This document shows, one piece after another, positions 43,138-55,989 of a stretch of 64,000 nucleotides of DNA. The position numbers and the translations under genes are program-made. Source of the DNA: Kappaphycus alvarezii (taxonomy: Eukaryota; Rhodophyta; Florideophyceae; Gigartinales; Solieriaceae); the NCBI GenBank assembly GCA_002205965.3, contig NADL03000669.1:124001-188000 (forward strand), given 5' to 3'. Each line of letters begins with the position of its first letter. Positions within the stretch are counted from its first letter, which is position 1. Below the pieces are notes generated by a model. The model had not been told where the DNA came from. It searched no databases and saw only the letters and a list, made by a program, of their open reading frames with translations.

Positions 43138-45837
43138 TGACGGTATAAATGATGTATAGAACTGTTGTGGTTCATGAAAATAGTGTGGTTTAGTGTCCTC
43201 TTGGCCAGGTGTGGAGACAGAAATAGTGTTTGTACTGCGATATGATTTATTTAGGTCCGGACTACAATATAATTTTGAGCAACAATACTGGATCCCGGAT
43301 TCAATGATTTAAGAGTTGAGTTATACTGCGAAAGTATGGATTCCACACCTGTTTCAAGATGGAACCACTCCAGCAACGACCTTCTAACTGTTTCATGTCA
43401 TTCTAGCCAATAATGGCTCTCAACCTCAAATATTTGAAACTTTTACAGACCAGCCACGGTAATGGACTTTGTACACCTCAGATACACCTTACATTTTAGT
43501 AGGTGTCAATGATCACTAGTATGAACTTAATGACCATCCTCAATTATTCTCCAGAAACTTCCGCTGACTGTCGACTGAAATGCCTTCACTGCACATTATA
43601 GTGCCTGCTGTTAACAGTGTGTAGACTTTTCCGAAATTAGATAAAAAAGATCACAAAAATAATATCTGGCGGCGGCAGTACATTACGAATACCAATTGCA
43701 GCTGAAAGACGCTCCATTGGGAGAAAAATTTAAGGTGGTAATAAATACTCTGACATGCAAAAGAAAATGAGACTGGTAGAAACTGCAGTTGATGTTGATG
43801 ATGGAAGTTCTCTAAACGGGCTGACTCAAGTACTATTGAAACGAGAAGATCATTCAATGCCTACCATATACCAGGGAAAAGCCCCATGTTACGTCATATT
43901 CACTGGTATCAATATGAAATAAGTCAAATATGTACGTTTAATTAAGTATAATTGATATTTAATGACCACTGGGAGTAATATAGCTTAATTCGGTATAGTT
44001 TCAACGGGTCGCACGTATTTTATCCCAGTATCCGCTCCGAGAGGTGGTGCAGAATTTGCACGCGAGTTGGCACTACTTATGGTGCAATATACACAGTAGA
44101 AATCCAATACCAACACCAAAACAAAGAGTTCACAGGGTAGGTTAAAAATTGTTTTATCTGTGTTCATTTCGTTTTCTTAACATTTTCCCTTGAATTAAGG
44201 CCCATAATATCTGTTGAAACGCAAATAGAAGGCAAAATATCGGGAATCTCGCAATGAAATTCTAGTCTTTACTAATGTATCGCAGAGAGGAGACTGAGTC
44301 GACTCTTCATAGTTATTTAATCTGCTGCGAGTTGAGGTTCTCAGTCAGGATGGTGCTGATTTGCTGCTTATTTCAAAGCTGGTGTATCTTTTTAAAAATC
44401 TCATATTACTTCTTCATCTGATTATGGTGCGGGATGTGCTAATGACGAATATAATCCGGCAGTTCGGCATTATACTTCATTAAATCATGTTATTAATGAG
44501 AAAAGGGTCTCTTGTAGTCGAATATTGTCTAAATGTTCTCCAATTTATAGCGATTAGTCAAAAATAGACCTTTACATAATCGATTCTCCTAGTTTCGTAA
44601 AGAATGTGCACCTTAATTATTTTGGTTCGAGCGAAATACCGTTTTTTGTAAGGGCAGATGCTATTTGAAAAAACTTTAAAAGATCTGGGGAGAAACAATT
44701 GTCGCATTTGTTGGTGATCAAGGACACCTTGTTTGCAAAAAATATTCCTTAAAGCAATATTGTTGATCAGACATTCTTCGGTATCTTACATGCAATCCCA
44801 ATATTACCATTTTTCAACAGTCATTGTTTGAGGAATTATGAATTAATAAATTACGATATGAATAAGTATTCACCGTTCCATTCGATCATCTGTCGCGGGT
44901 CGCGACAACTGTATCGTAATTATTAATGACCTTTTTTCATAACTCAGACTTCGATACCAGTGATTCGAAGCTGGCAGAGAAAATTTTATGTCTAGCTGGC
45001 GTGTTCATAGCAATACGTAGTGTGCAATGGTCTCTATTTTCATAGCTAGGTACCTCTTTTCCGTTTTTCTGCGGTGTTGGCAACCACTCGCACTTTTCAT
45101 TCGTGCTCCTGTAAATATGTAGGTCCGTTATAATAGCTACTACGCGGTAATGTCATATGCAAATGGAACAATGATTGTTTTCTTTTCGTCATTAGTGCTT
45201 ATGTGGAGGAGGATATCCGCTGAAGACATTTTATATATACGATTTCGACAGAAACTTCCCCGGTCAAAAGATGATTCACCACTTCATCTAGAGCTCACAA
45301 AACGCCCTTCATACATTCTCAAGAGCCGAAAATGAGCTTCTGCTGGAAAAATACTTCTTCGTTATAAGTGTTAATATATCGTGTAAGAAATGGCAACCCT
45401 AAGTAAACATGATCTACCAACCAGTACACTAGTCACCGCATTAGATGTGGTTACTAAATTAGGTTTGGTGCGAAAAAGTTTAGGCCAATTTAATGAATGA
45501 ATGGATATTCTTGATAATTTTCTATAATAAGACACTTCAAGTAAAAAATGACAGTAAAGAGGCGTCGGCGTGTACAGTACTCCACTTGGCTGTTGTACTA
45601 GTTTCTAGGATACTTAACGGATTTTTTTTACAACCAAAGCAACCCCTATCCACCGAAGTTCACCTGCCCCCTCCGCCACCATTCCTGTGAAATCCATGAC
45701 CCCTCTCAACGTGCCTATAAAACATACAATCGCACGACAATTAGAGTCTAAGCAGCATAGGCAGCAGCCGACTTAGTCATCATCACCGCATCCCTGCCTG
45801 CCCGTCGGATAACTCGCGAAGAAGTCGCTGATGATAC
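43138..45837. other. AT-rich region without genes
   Basis: No frame longer than about 70 codons makes sense as protein. A TATA-like TATAAAA at 45717 and a short GTACAGTACT at 45573 precede the transposon remnant that starts near 45838. Confidence 0.45.
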
Positions 45838-46541
45838 TACCGAAAAAAACCCAAAACTCTCGTCGAAAATTTCATGTCACAACACTTTTGACTAGATATG
45901 CCGTTACTAAATGGATAATCGAAACAACTGAAACTGAGGTAACAAGCATATCGTATCCAAAACCGTGAAAAATTTTCCTGAGTTCTTTCCTGGCAACCAC
46001 AAGGCCAACTTAGCAAAAGCCAGTCTCTGGCGGAGGAATCGCGAACAAACTATATCCCTCAAGCAAGAATTCAAAAGAAGTGGTTCGTTCGTAGGTAAAA
46101 CTTTATCAAGAATCAAGCACGCAAACTTCAAAGCTTTGCGAAGAAAAGGAAAGAAGCGCACAGAATGGTGCAAAAAACTGTAGTGGAGCTTCTTAGCGAG
46201 TTTGACAGACTACGAAAGTTGGGTATAAGTTCTCCGCTGGCGTCTTGCATTTACATGCTAAGTTAATCATTGCAAACGCAGCTTTTGGAAGCCAATACAA
46301 CTCATCCGTGAAAGATAAAGGTTTTCATATTACGCAGAAGGTTACAATTCGTTTGGTTCAACATTTTATGAACTATTACGAAATCGTACTGCGCTGTCAG
46401 ACTGGTAAGCTTTTGACAAGCCCAAAGAAAATTAGATTTATTGAAAAGAAGGTTACCTTCCAGCGACAGTTTTTCGACTTTAATAGCAATAATTTCCCCT
46501 TTTTCTATAAAGCAACATTTCATAAACTGCAGCAGTCATAA
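45838..46541 (+). pseudogene. DNA transposon remnant with CENP-B/Tigger-type DNA-binding domain
   Basis: Pieces in different frames follow the order of a CENP-B-type (Tc5/pogo/Tigger) DNA-binding domain. A basic helical stretch (FKALRRKGKKRTEWCKKL) leads into VVELLSEFDRLRKLGI. HAKLIIANAAFGSQYNSS follows, and then the typical core VTIRLVQHFMNYYEIVLRCQ with TGKLLTSPKKIRFIEKKV. The usual family wording there is W-x-x-RF-x-x-x-y-x-IVLRRQTG. The DDE catalytic part is not visible downstream. At least two frameshifts are present. The family call is by pattern and moderate. Confidence 0.5.
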
Positions 46542-49500
46542 CTGCAAAGCTTTCTTGGAAACTCACATTTCAGTAGTCTTTAAAAAACCCTTTAGATATA
46601 CTCATCCGTATCTTGATGTTGAGACTCACCTGAGGACCGGTCAATAATTGTTCTTCTAACGAAATTAAAAGGCACTGATCTTTAATTAAGGCGCCTGAGT
46701 GTAAATATTCGTAAAAATCGGATTTTTATCTGTATTTTCATCGATATTGTCTCGTTTTCAATCCTGGAATTCCAATTTTTACTGCACAGTCTTACTGTTT
46801 AATACTGTAGTGATTAGTTAGAAAAAATTAGAAAATGTGCATTCATTTGCATAAGATATCCGAAAACGTCTATTAGAGAAATTTTCACTGTGTACAAGAC
46901 TTACAAAAAAGTTATTCTAATCAGACCGGTGAGTTCTATGAAACAAATATGCAATACCTTTGGACAAAAACAGGTCTAATAAAGGCTCTATACGGTTTTA
47001 AAGATTGATCGAGTAGATGATATCAGTAAAAAGCTTAGTCTATTTCCAGAATCGAACTTTTGAGAAAAAGTACCCCGAAATTGGATCTCAAATGTATTTT
47101 TAGATTGAATGTAGTTATGTTCGCAACTGAGCTGTTTTGGAATTTGCTGCAGAACTTTTTTTTTGGAAAGCGATTGTTGAGGTTAGATGGCATGGTAGGA
47201 AGACAAAAAGCGATATTGGAGAGTAATAATACCCGAAGGAAAGAGTGATAGAGTCTGAAAATTACACATTTCAATGGAAGTTAAGCCCTAATACTGTGAG
47301 TTGTGACTTTTTATACCAGTTGGGATCTTGTTGGTTGATTAATAAAGTAATGCTGCTATTAGTGGGTGAAACCGGCTTGAAAGATGTGAGGGACATCAAA
47401 GATTGCCAGTAGTCCCGCCTTGGTTTTCTTGAAATTAACTAAATTAAATAACCACATAGAATTCAGAAATAAGGAAATAGAAGTGACCATATCCTGTGAT
47501 AAGTAACTACATAATCATTTAAGGGTATCCAAACTACATCTATTATAAATCCAGTAAAAAAACAGCTCCAAGACAGGGGTACAAAGAAGAAATGCTATTT
47601 GGATCCTCTACAGATACAATATATTTATTTTAAAAGCCGACATGGCCTCTGCAAATTTGTAAAATGCATCAACAAGTCATAACATTGAGATTAGGATCTT
47701 ATGTTTTACAAATAAATCCTAAGTGAGCACTTTACGCTGCGATGGCACTTTATTTACTCACTAATATCCTCTACTGACTATCCGTCATAGCACTGTCCTC
47801 ATATGAGGCACACTTTGTCCCCATATGAGGATAGTTTCCGTTACATTTTGGAAACGTAGATTTTTTGGAAGCCCGAAATTTTTACTACAAAAAAGTTTTT
47901 TTATATTAAGTTGCAGTACACTAATTCTTACTGTATATTATCACTCGTTTCTAAAACCCCTTGCGATAATACGAACTATATTTACTTCCAAAATGAAGTA
48001 GTTTTCACATCTTCTTGCGAAGAGCCGACTTTGGTGAAGGAAAATTGCTCTAGACTTAACCAAGGTCAAAAATCTTGAAAACTTTGTTTCGACCGTCCAG
48101 CAAAACTCATGAACTAATGCGGAGGGACAAGACATGCGCTGAGGTGAAAAAATTTGTATTAAAAAAGAAGTGCTAAATACTCTTCATATGAGGACATCGG
48201 TCCTATAGACACTAGGTCTGAAAGAGTAGACATTAGAAAAATTTGCTGAAGACAACGTAAGGAGAGTTCCACAGTAGAAAATTATGCTCTTCATATCGAT
48301 ATAAACGAATCTTCAGGAAAAATAAAATATATTTCTCTTTTTTATAATCCTTTTAATTTTCACTTTGACCATGAAACACGAAAATAGAGTCATGTTGGGC
48401 GAAAACAAGGGTGAAAAAAGGTACATGAGCTCAATATTGGAAAAAAAATTAAGGCTGCAATAAGTCAAAGCAGCCAACATGAAACGGGCAATGAAGGCAG
48501 TAGATTCAATATATTTTTACATTGTGGAGATGGTGATAGCTGTGGATCCTTACTTGCGTAAATTGATGACTGCATAGGAATGAACTGCTTCTAATATTGA
48601 AACGTATTTTTTTCAATGCTCTTACTGCTCTACTGGTTACCTTTTGATTCCGTCGATGAGTATTGGACAGGTGGAGACAGAAAAACCCATCAAAATTCTT
48701 CTTTCCTGTTATAGAAGATTTTCAGGAAGCTTTTCGAATACACTGTCGAATAAAATAATTCAATTTGCTGCTGAGGATTGCTTGTCGCTGCAATTTTCCG
48801 GAATTGTTGAAATTATATATTAAACCAATTCTATTTAGGAGAACTTCCCGGTGACATATAGCATACACGAAAACGGCAATGGTACCTAATTTAACCCATT
48901 TCAGGTTAAATTAAGTATCATTCTTTGCCGTTTCGGATAACAGATATACATAGTTTTTGCATACTTTGTAATTTCAGGCTGCAATATTGATGTCTATATG
49001 TAGCAAAGTTCTCCTGTTCAAGATGTTTTTGTTCGGCATCTTCTGGTCGCACAGTTGAAGGTTTTTTAAATGATTTTTCTATTCCGTACTGACTTATGAT
49101 ATAATTTATCCAGAGTACCCCTACATTGTCCAAACAACTCTTCATACAGTAACCATAACCTGCTAATGTACATTTTGGATTCTACCAGATACCTCTAACG
49201 GATATATCTTCCAAAAGTAAAACACCGAAACCTCTACCAGAAAATAGAGCGGGGAACAGAACGCACGAAAAGCATTATCCCTGGACTATCAGCGCGTCGG
49301 AAAATTCTCGCCAATCATAGATCTTAGAACCACACGGTTTCGAAAGGTTCTTGCCTATCATTGATCTCAGAACCAAATGGTTTTACTGCAGAATAACTTC
49401 CATCGATATTTCATCAATTATTACTCACCAACAACAGCTGAGCCACTGTAATTTGACCGGTTACACAAGGAGAAGGGAGGTTCAGAACAGCTTATGGCGC

Positions 49501-51419
49501 ATCGCAGCACCTCGGGCTTTTCTTTGGCCTTTACCTGACCCAAACTTTCATTGCATTACATCTTCTAATGGAATTATTCATTTTATTTGGACTAATTGCA
49601 TGCTAGACAGCGATTATATCTCTGTTCTCCTTCCACACTATTTTGCTCTCATTTCCGTAGGGAAATTTGATCTCATAGCATACTCTCGTTCCAAGTAAAA
49701 TTTCTTTTCTAATGAACGATTCCGTGTCCGTTTGTAACTGCGAAAAACTTTGGTTGACAGGTAGGCATGTAAAAAGCCATTCGGAGCATAGACTCGATGC
49801 TACCGTTGATACTTGCCAAGCCCATTTTGACTACATTGGACAAATCATTCGCCAGGGAAATAGTGTCACTAGTCGATGCGTCCGTCGGTTTGGAATGCCG
49901 AACTTGAGTATCATGTGATTCATAAGTTAAGCATATCTTATTTACTGCTGTCAAAAAAAATAACCTTGGAATTTACACTGCAGAAAGTTGCCAACTTCTG
50001 AAATAAAATGTCTCCCTTTTTCGCAATTCACGTAACTGAGTCATGAGAAACATTTACTCATGCATTTGTTAAGGCCAACTCCTTACTTGCAGAAGAATTT
50101 CATTTTAGAGAGATTTGAGCTGCGTAAAGGAGCTTCACATCCTCTTAAGAGTTTTGGGTTGGAGTACAGGCCATGATAGTATCTCAGCCCACCTTTTTGA
50201 AGCTATAGGATGCAGATTGATGCATATGACTAAAAGAGTAGGGAAAAGCTAGTTAAAGGATGAAATCCTAGGGCTATGGGAAGTAAAAGTTAAAGGGTCC
50301 TTGATCAGGGAATATAATTGAAAAATTATTTCTGATTTTTCGAAAATGCCTGGCTGGTCAAGTTTAGGGGGGAAATAAATAAATTAGTTTGCAGCTAACG
50401 ATAGTGAAAGGCAATCGTTTTTGAAAAGGAGCTGGAATGGGTAAAAAGACTCATAAATTGTGCAAAACGTCCAAGCAAATGAACTTTAATGCATTGACGT
50501 GTATGACATCAAGCGCACGGTGCATTTTGAACACATTCGCTCCAATATTTAGAACTATAGCCTTCTCATCTTTTTATTTCAAGTTTATGGACAAAAAGAC
50601 CTCAGTGATTTTCATACTCAAACTTCACTGTACTGTACGGATACTGTGCCAGCACATACCAGAAGATTTTTTTATTCGTTCTGAAACAAATTAAATGAGA
50701 TCTACGCAGTTTTGGAAAATGTTAATTGAGTCTAAAATAATAAAATGACGTAATAATACCTTAAATTGCTTCAATTGATTGAGAAATGTCCAAAGGGAGT
50801 AGATTTATGCGAGTAAAACAAAGATACTGATTTTATTTCAAATGAAACGCAAGGACGATAAACCGTTCAAACAATTTTCGACGCCCATCTTGGGATTCCT
50901 ACTAGGAGTTATTTAAAATATACAGGCTTCCAAGGTCAGCTGAAATATACATGGAACCTGAGAGACACAATTACAGATATCTGCACTTGCTTGCAGCTTC
51001 CAACCAAATATCCGCCAGATGCCCCAGAATGCTTCACTTTCGCTCGATACATGGAGTTAAACCTTCTGATAGAGCCATTTACTCGACTCAATCACTTACT
51101 ACTCACAAAATCTGCTTGTTTTCGAATATGGTGCGTTTTGCATGGATTCTAACCCCTTTCCAGTATTATCCATCACTCCTACGCCGCAAGCCTAATTGTA
51201 GCAACAGTTAATATAATAAAGTTACAGTCTCTTAATACAATTAATATTCCTATCATGGCATTACCAGCGGTTAATTTCGTTGAAAGTAGGCAATCCTCCT
51301 TGTAAGCCTGTAGTCTCGTGTTGAGCTTGCCTTTTACTATACTTTAAGCCCAGATCCCCCCACCTTACTTCATTCGAGCCTTACTGAATTGCGCGAAGTA
51401 CCAAATGTCGCCTCAAATT
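46542..51419. other. Long AT-rich region without recognised genes
   Basis: About 4.9 kb of AT-rich DNA. It holds a 43-bp-period duplication at 49305-49383 and a GTACN-like run at 50631-50642. Short open frames (for example 49351-49698 and 50951-51211) have no recognisable relatives. Probably old, worn repeats. Confidence 0.45.
49305..49383 (+). repeat. Two-copy tandem duplication, 43-bp period
   Basis: TTCTCGCCAATCATAGATCT at 49305 and TTCTTGCCTATCATTGATCT at 49348 start two 36-bp units that agree at about 30 positions. It is a diverged local duplication. Confidence 0.75.
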
Positions 51420-52250
51420 CCTGATTTATATGCTGCCGGTCCCTGAGGTGCGCAAATTCTGGGATGATGACCTTTGGGACGCCAACACTAACAATCAAGA
51501 TCGCAGAAACGCGCTCATTCGACGATGAGCTCTCTTCAACTCTTATCAATCACGGAGAGACTCTGAACTTCTTACCGCTCATCCTTTCCCAACCTTCAGC
51601 ACCCCCAATGATGCCTACTCAGTTATGCTGTGCCGCCATTTTGACCTTCCTATTTTCAATGACTGGGTAGTCCCGCCTTGTTGCCATAATTTCCATACTC
51701 CGAGGTACCCTCGAGGTAATTACGCCTCTATCTGCAAGTACGGCTTTGTCGTTGCGCCTTGACACAAAAAAGTTCGGATTCTACCCGCAGTATATGTTTC
51801 CAAGCCCGCAGTTGTCGTATGTCAAGGAAATGTTCCGTTCCTGCTGACTCGCACTACAAACCGCATGGTGCCGTCGGGGTCAAATCTAGTCCCCAAAAAA
51901 GCCTATAACCCTTAAAAATTTGGTACGCTCTACATTTGAATCCGCCGCAACCCGAAGTGCCGCTGGAAGAGCTCATGGAAGTTTGGAAATCTTTGATAAC
52001 TCGATAATTAAGAAGTTTCAGCGACGTTTGCGTGACGCTATCTTCTTAGCATAGTACGCGCACCTTTCCCTCACGCTCGCTAGCGCTTTTGTGAAGCTCG
52101 AAGTCGACACTCGTTGCTCGCCTCCTGCGTGTCATAGAAGATCATGCCAAAGGATTCTGTTCTGATCGCCCTATTGGTACGCTCTTATCTACCCTCAACT
52201 GTTTCAACGGATAAGTTTTGAAAATTCTGTTCAAGTGTCGCCGCTGCCCT
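51420..52250 (+). pseudogene. Decayed coding stretch, family unknown
   Basis: Plus-strand translation gives long protein-like runs such as VPEVRKFWDDDLWDANTNNQ, DAYSVMLCRHFDLPIFNDWV and KVRILPAVYVSKPAVVVCQG, then IIKKFQRRLRDAIFLA. These have a normal amino-acid mix and are set in an AT-rich region. They are interrupted. I do not recognise the family; a mobile-element protein is the likely source. It is described as a fossil only. Confidence 0.35.
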
Positions 52251-55200
52251 TCTAGCTTTCATATTTGTAATGAATTAACTCTTTATTATAATGATTGAAT
52301 CATAATCCCTCATTTGACTCTTTTATTCGACCAAATTTTACTGAACCAAACGATATTGAGAATCAAACGATGGTGTATTTTGGAATTGCGACACTCTAAA
52401 ATAAATTCACCCCAATAAATCCTTTTCTCGAGAGAGGCAGAAAAAAACAAGTAGGCTATTGGGCGCCTCAGTTTCAATTTACTAGAACCAGTTTCTCACG
52501 TGACTGTACATTTGATTATCTTCAGCCCTCAACAGGTGGTAAGTGATGTGAAAATTCATCAATGAAGCGTAGAGCTTGAATTTTGCATCGTGTAGGTCCT
52601 TTCTCGACCTCTAAATTCCTCTACTTTCCCCATAGGATATAAAGACAGTGAAACCAGTTCGTCTTGATTATGCAATCAGGCGATTTTTTTCTTTTTTACT
52701 TTCTAAATCTTGAGCAATTTATATCACGTTATTATTATTTTGAAAGTTGTATACGCAAAAGCTCGTCTGCAACACGATAGCCTGTTTTTTAATTCCTTCT
52801 TCATTGAGAGTTTTTTCCAGACATTTCTCCAACGATAGTTGAGAGGTTTATCCAGACATGTCTCAAACGCCCACTGTTTTACTTCATTTGTTTTGTTTTA
52901 AATATCTGTTTTGGAAAAAACCCTTTGCTAAAATATATTCAAGTTCAAAAGGCTTTAAAGTCGTGCACGATGCAGTAAATAGCTTGATGTGCTTTTAAGA
53001 AGTTAATTTTACTTTAACATAGTCAAGCTTGTGCTTTTTAGAGAACCAGATCCCCTCCTGTATGTTCCATGACTGTAAGTCGCCTTAATGGAATATAATC
53101 TTCGCTGCGTAACTGAAACATGGATAGTACCTGATGCAGAGTCGGTTAACTGACGAAACTGTAGTGCAATTGGCACACATACTGTACTTCCATGGGCAGA
53201 GCTAATTTTGGTGATCTTTTTTTGATCTGATTCACTGCTAACCAGCAGGGACTGTACTGTACAGTACAGTAAGGGCAATTTTCTTTTGTCGCCCACTATT
53301 ATTGTCGGTACTGTCTCCTCACCCGATGGGGCTTGAGAGCTTGCAATCTGGACCACTCGGCCTCCAAATAGGACCTGATATTTTCGCAAGTGAAAGGCAC
53401 CTATCGGGCCAAATGTCGACTTTACTTATCTCTAACTTGGATCTACCTAGCTAGGCTGACCCTAAACTCACTCACCCGCCGTCCTAGATAACCCTAACCT
53501 AGTTAACTATTATTTATACCTACCTGGCCACTAGGGCCCCAGATTAAACAGTCAACCCGGTGTTGACTCTGAACTTGACTCCCAACTTCCGCCTTTTCAG
53601 CAACCATGCCAACGGCAACTTTGGCTGTAGCCACGTTTATCTGACCGGGTCTCCCTTTCTATTCCCCCTTCTCTATCCAACATTATACTACCCCTTTTTT
53701 TGATTGTTTGCGATACTTACTCACGCTTAGCGCCCCGGACTCCGGCGTCTTTATAAAAATAGGAACTTCAAGGTTGTCGTTGGTGACAACATCCTAATCT
53801 CCGAAGGAGGTATTCAGCACAGCTGTCCTAATACTACATCTTCTTTGTCCAATATTACACCCCTGGTGTCTACGGTTCTTTGGAATCGACCCATACCAAG
53901 TTTCTAGCATTCCCCGGACCACGGTCTGGCCTTACAACCCGGAGGACAAGTATACCGTCCAGCCCTCCAAGGAACTAACCCCGCTCTTCCAACTCCATTT
54001 CTCCTCGCCGTCGGCGAGCTGTGCTACTGCATCGCAGGGTGCATAAAGGGAAAGAGGGACAGCGAACACCCTGTGGGTCTTCGTGTGTGTGTTTTCGGCT
54101 TCTCATTGTCTGACTGTGTCCCGTTCCTAGACGAGAAGAACTGCGCACCGCGCATTGCACTACAGAAACATCAGATGGGTACTATCAACCCATTCCTTTA
54201 GCTTACCTGTCATGCGTGAAGTGTCACATACCGTCAATATAAATCGTGATTATCTTCCCGAAAGTATGTCATTTCAAATATTTGAAAACACTAGCGGCGA
54301 TATCTTACCGCGTACCGCATTATATTACACCTGAAGTCAAAAAAAAATCATGCTGAATTAGGTGCATTTCAGGCCAGATCGGACACTTATTGTCTTCCAT
54401 ACGGTGCTTTAAAATACATTCAGAAGCTTCTCGAACTGTGCAACATTGAAGTTGCGCATTTCAAGAATCGATTTATTTCCGATGGATTCATAGGAGGCGT
54501 CAAAGACGGGACATAACCGGTCATTTTTTCATCACTTTCATGGTCCATCACCACGATACAAGTGACTGGATATTAGTCAGCTTCTCTTTTACAGTAAAAG
54601 GACCCTATGCCCCTCCTTTCATATTGCAGTCTACTATTTAAGTATCTGCAAAGCTCCTGCTTCCTATCCGCTGAATTTGGGACTGGAAAGTGGAGTACAC
54701 CTGCAACCACAGTGAGAAAGGCAGGTTGAGGTAGGTGAAAATGGTCTGAAAATAGCTTTTGTCTGTTGAAAATAGTTTATTTTGTGATTTCGTTTTGCTC
54801 TGATTGTATGTCCGGGTCCAGGTTGTACGTGAGAGTTGAGAGGAATCGAATTAGATCTAGTGATATTGGGGAGGTAGAGACGCCGTGGCAGAAAGCAATG
54901 AAACAGGAGAGGTGGAGTGGAACGCATGAGTCTGTGTCGTTGAGTGACGGATGGGGAAGTTTAATTTTAATTAGAACGTTTTAAAGGAGGAATTTCGGGC
55001 TCATAAGTAATGTACTACTACGCTTTGGAAATAACACGCAAAATTTTCAAATACCGTGCGCTTTTGCAAATGGACTTTTTTATTTTCATTTTATTGTTTT
55101 TCCGTACTAATAGTTGTGCCATTAGTGCACAGAAAACAATAGAATAGAGTACTTTTTACGGAAGTACCGAGCTATTATTGAAAACCCAAGGTCAAACCCA

Positions 55201-55989
55201 TTTGGTAATATGCTGTACCGTACTAGACGACTGCGATGCTGTGATATTTTGACTCGTACAGAATAGTCTTCTTGTCGAAAGACTCGCAAATATTAAAATA
55301 GACTAGTAAATACACAAAATTGAAGCACGTGCATAATTTTGACCGAGATACACTTTTGGTTGCAGCAATTGCTCAGTACGAGACTCTGTACATAATGATG
55401 TTAGTGATTTCAAAAGAAATTGATGTTACCCAAACCACACTGAATTAAAGAGCAAATAATGAAAAATAATGAATATAAAATAGAGCTTGCTACTGTGATG
55501 AAGGTATTTCGGGAGACCGACCTTGAAAATATGATGTGCAGTACGCAAGTACAGTCTTTACTTGCGTCAAGTCTATATTTCCCACCACTGTATAAATACC
55601 GGGAGTTTCGAGGCTTCGGGGCGTTCTGCAGCGCAAACAGCTCTCTGAGCAGAATTATTTATCGTGGCAGTGGCATAGTATGAGAGAACCTCGATGCCAT
55701 ATGAGATAATGAGATCAAAGGAACCTGTTTAAGGCATGCGTAGGCTTACATTTGAAGTTCATAGAAGCTGGTGACAAGTGCAAGGGATAAATATGGGGGA
55801 ACCAGGCGGAAGACGTGGTGAGCCTGACAGACCGACGAGGAACACGGTGGAGGCGGAAACGGAAGAAGGTGCAGATCGGCGATTAATTTACGAGGTTGCA
55901 AGGTGTCGCGATGGAAATTAGTCCGCACGAAAATCGTAAGCTGCCAATCTTCTGCACCTGTAGCGATATGCACGCTGCGTCTCTAGTCT
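52251..55989. other. Intergenic region with a GC-richer island
   Basis: Mostly AT-rich. A GTACN array lies at 53251-53270. From about 53400 to 54160 composition becomes GC-richer with TATAAAAATAGG at 53752, suggesting a promoter or an old element, but no protein family is evident. The open frame at 53009-53389 (minus) overlaps the array and is not convincing. Confidence 0.4.
53251..53270. repeat. GTACN pentamer array in gene-poor DNA
   Basis: ACTGTACTGTACAGTACAGT is followed by AAGG. No supported gene starts within 1 kb on either side, so this array is a counter-example to a strict promoter role. Confidence 0.4.

Noticed and set aside
53490-53510. ATAACCCTAACCTAG, resembling a telomere repeat
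   Set aside because: A single imperfect unit without tandem repetition.
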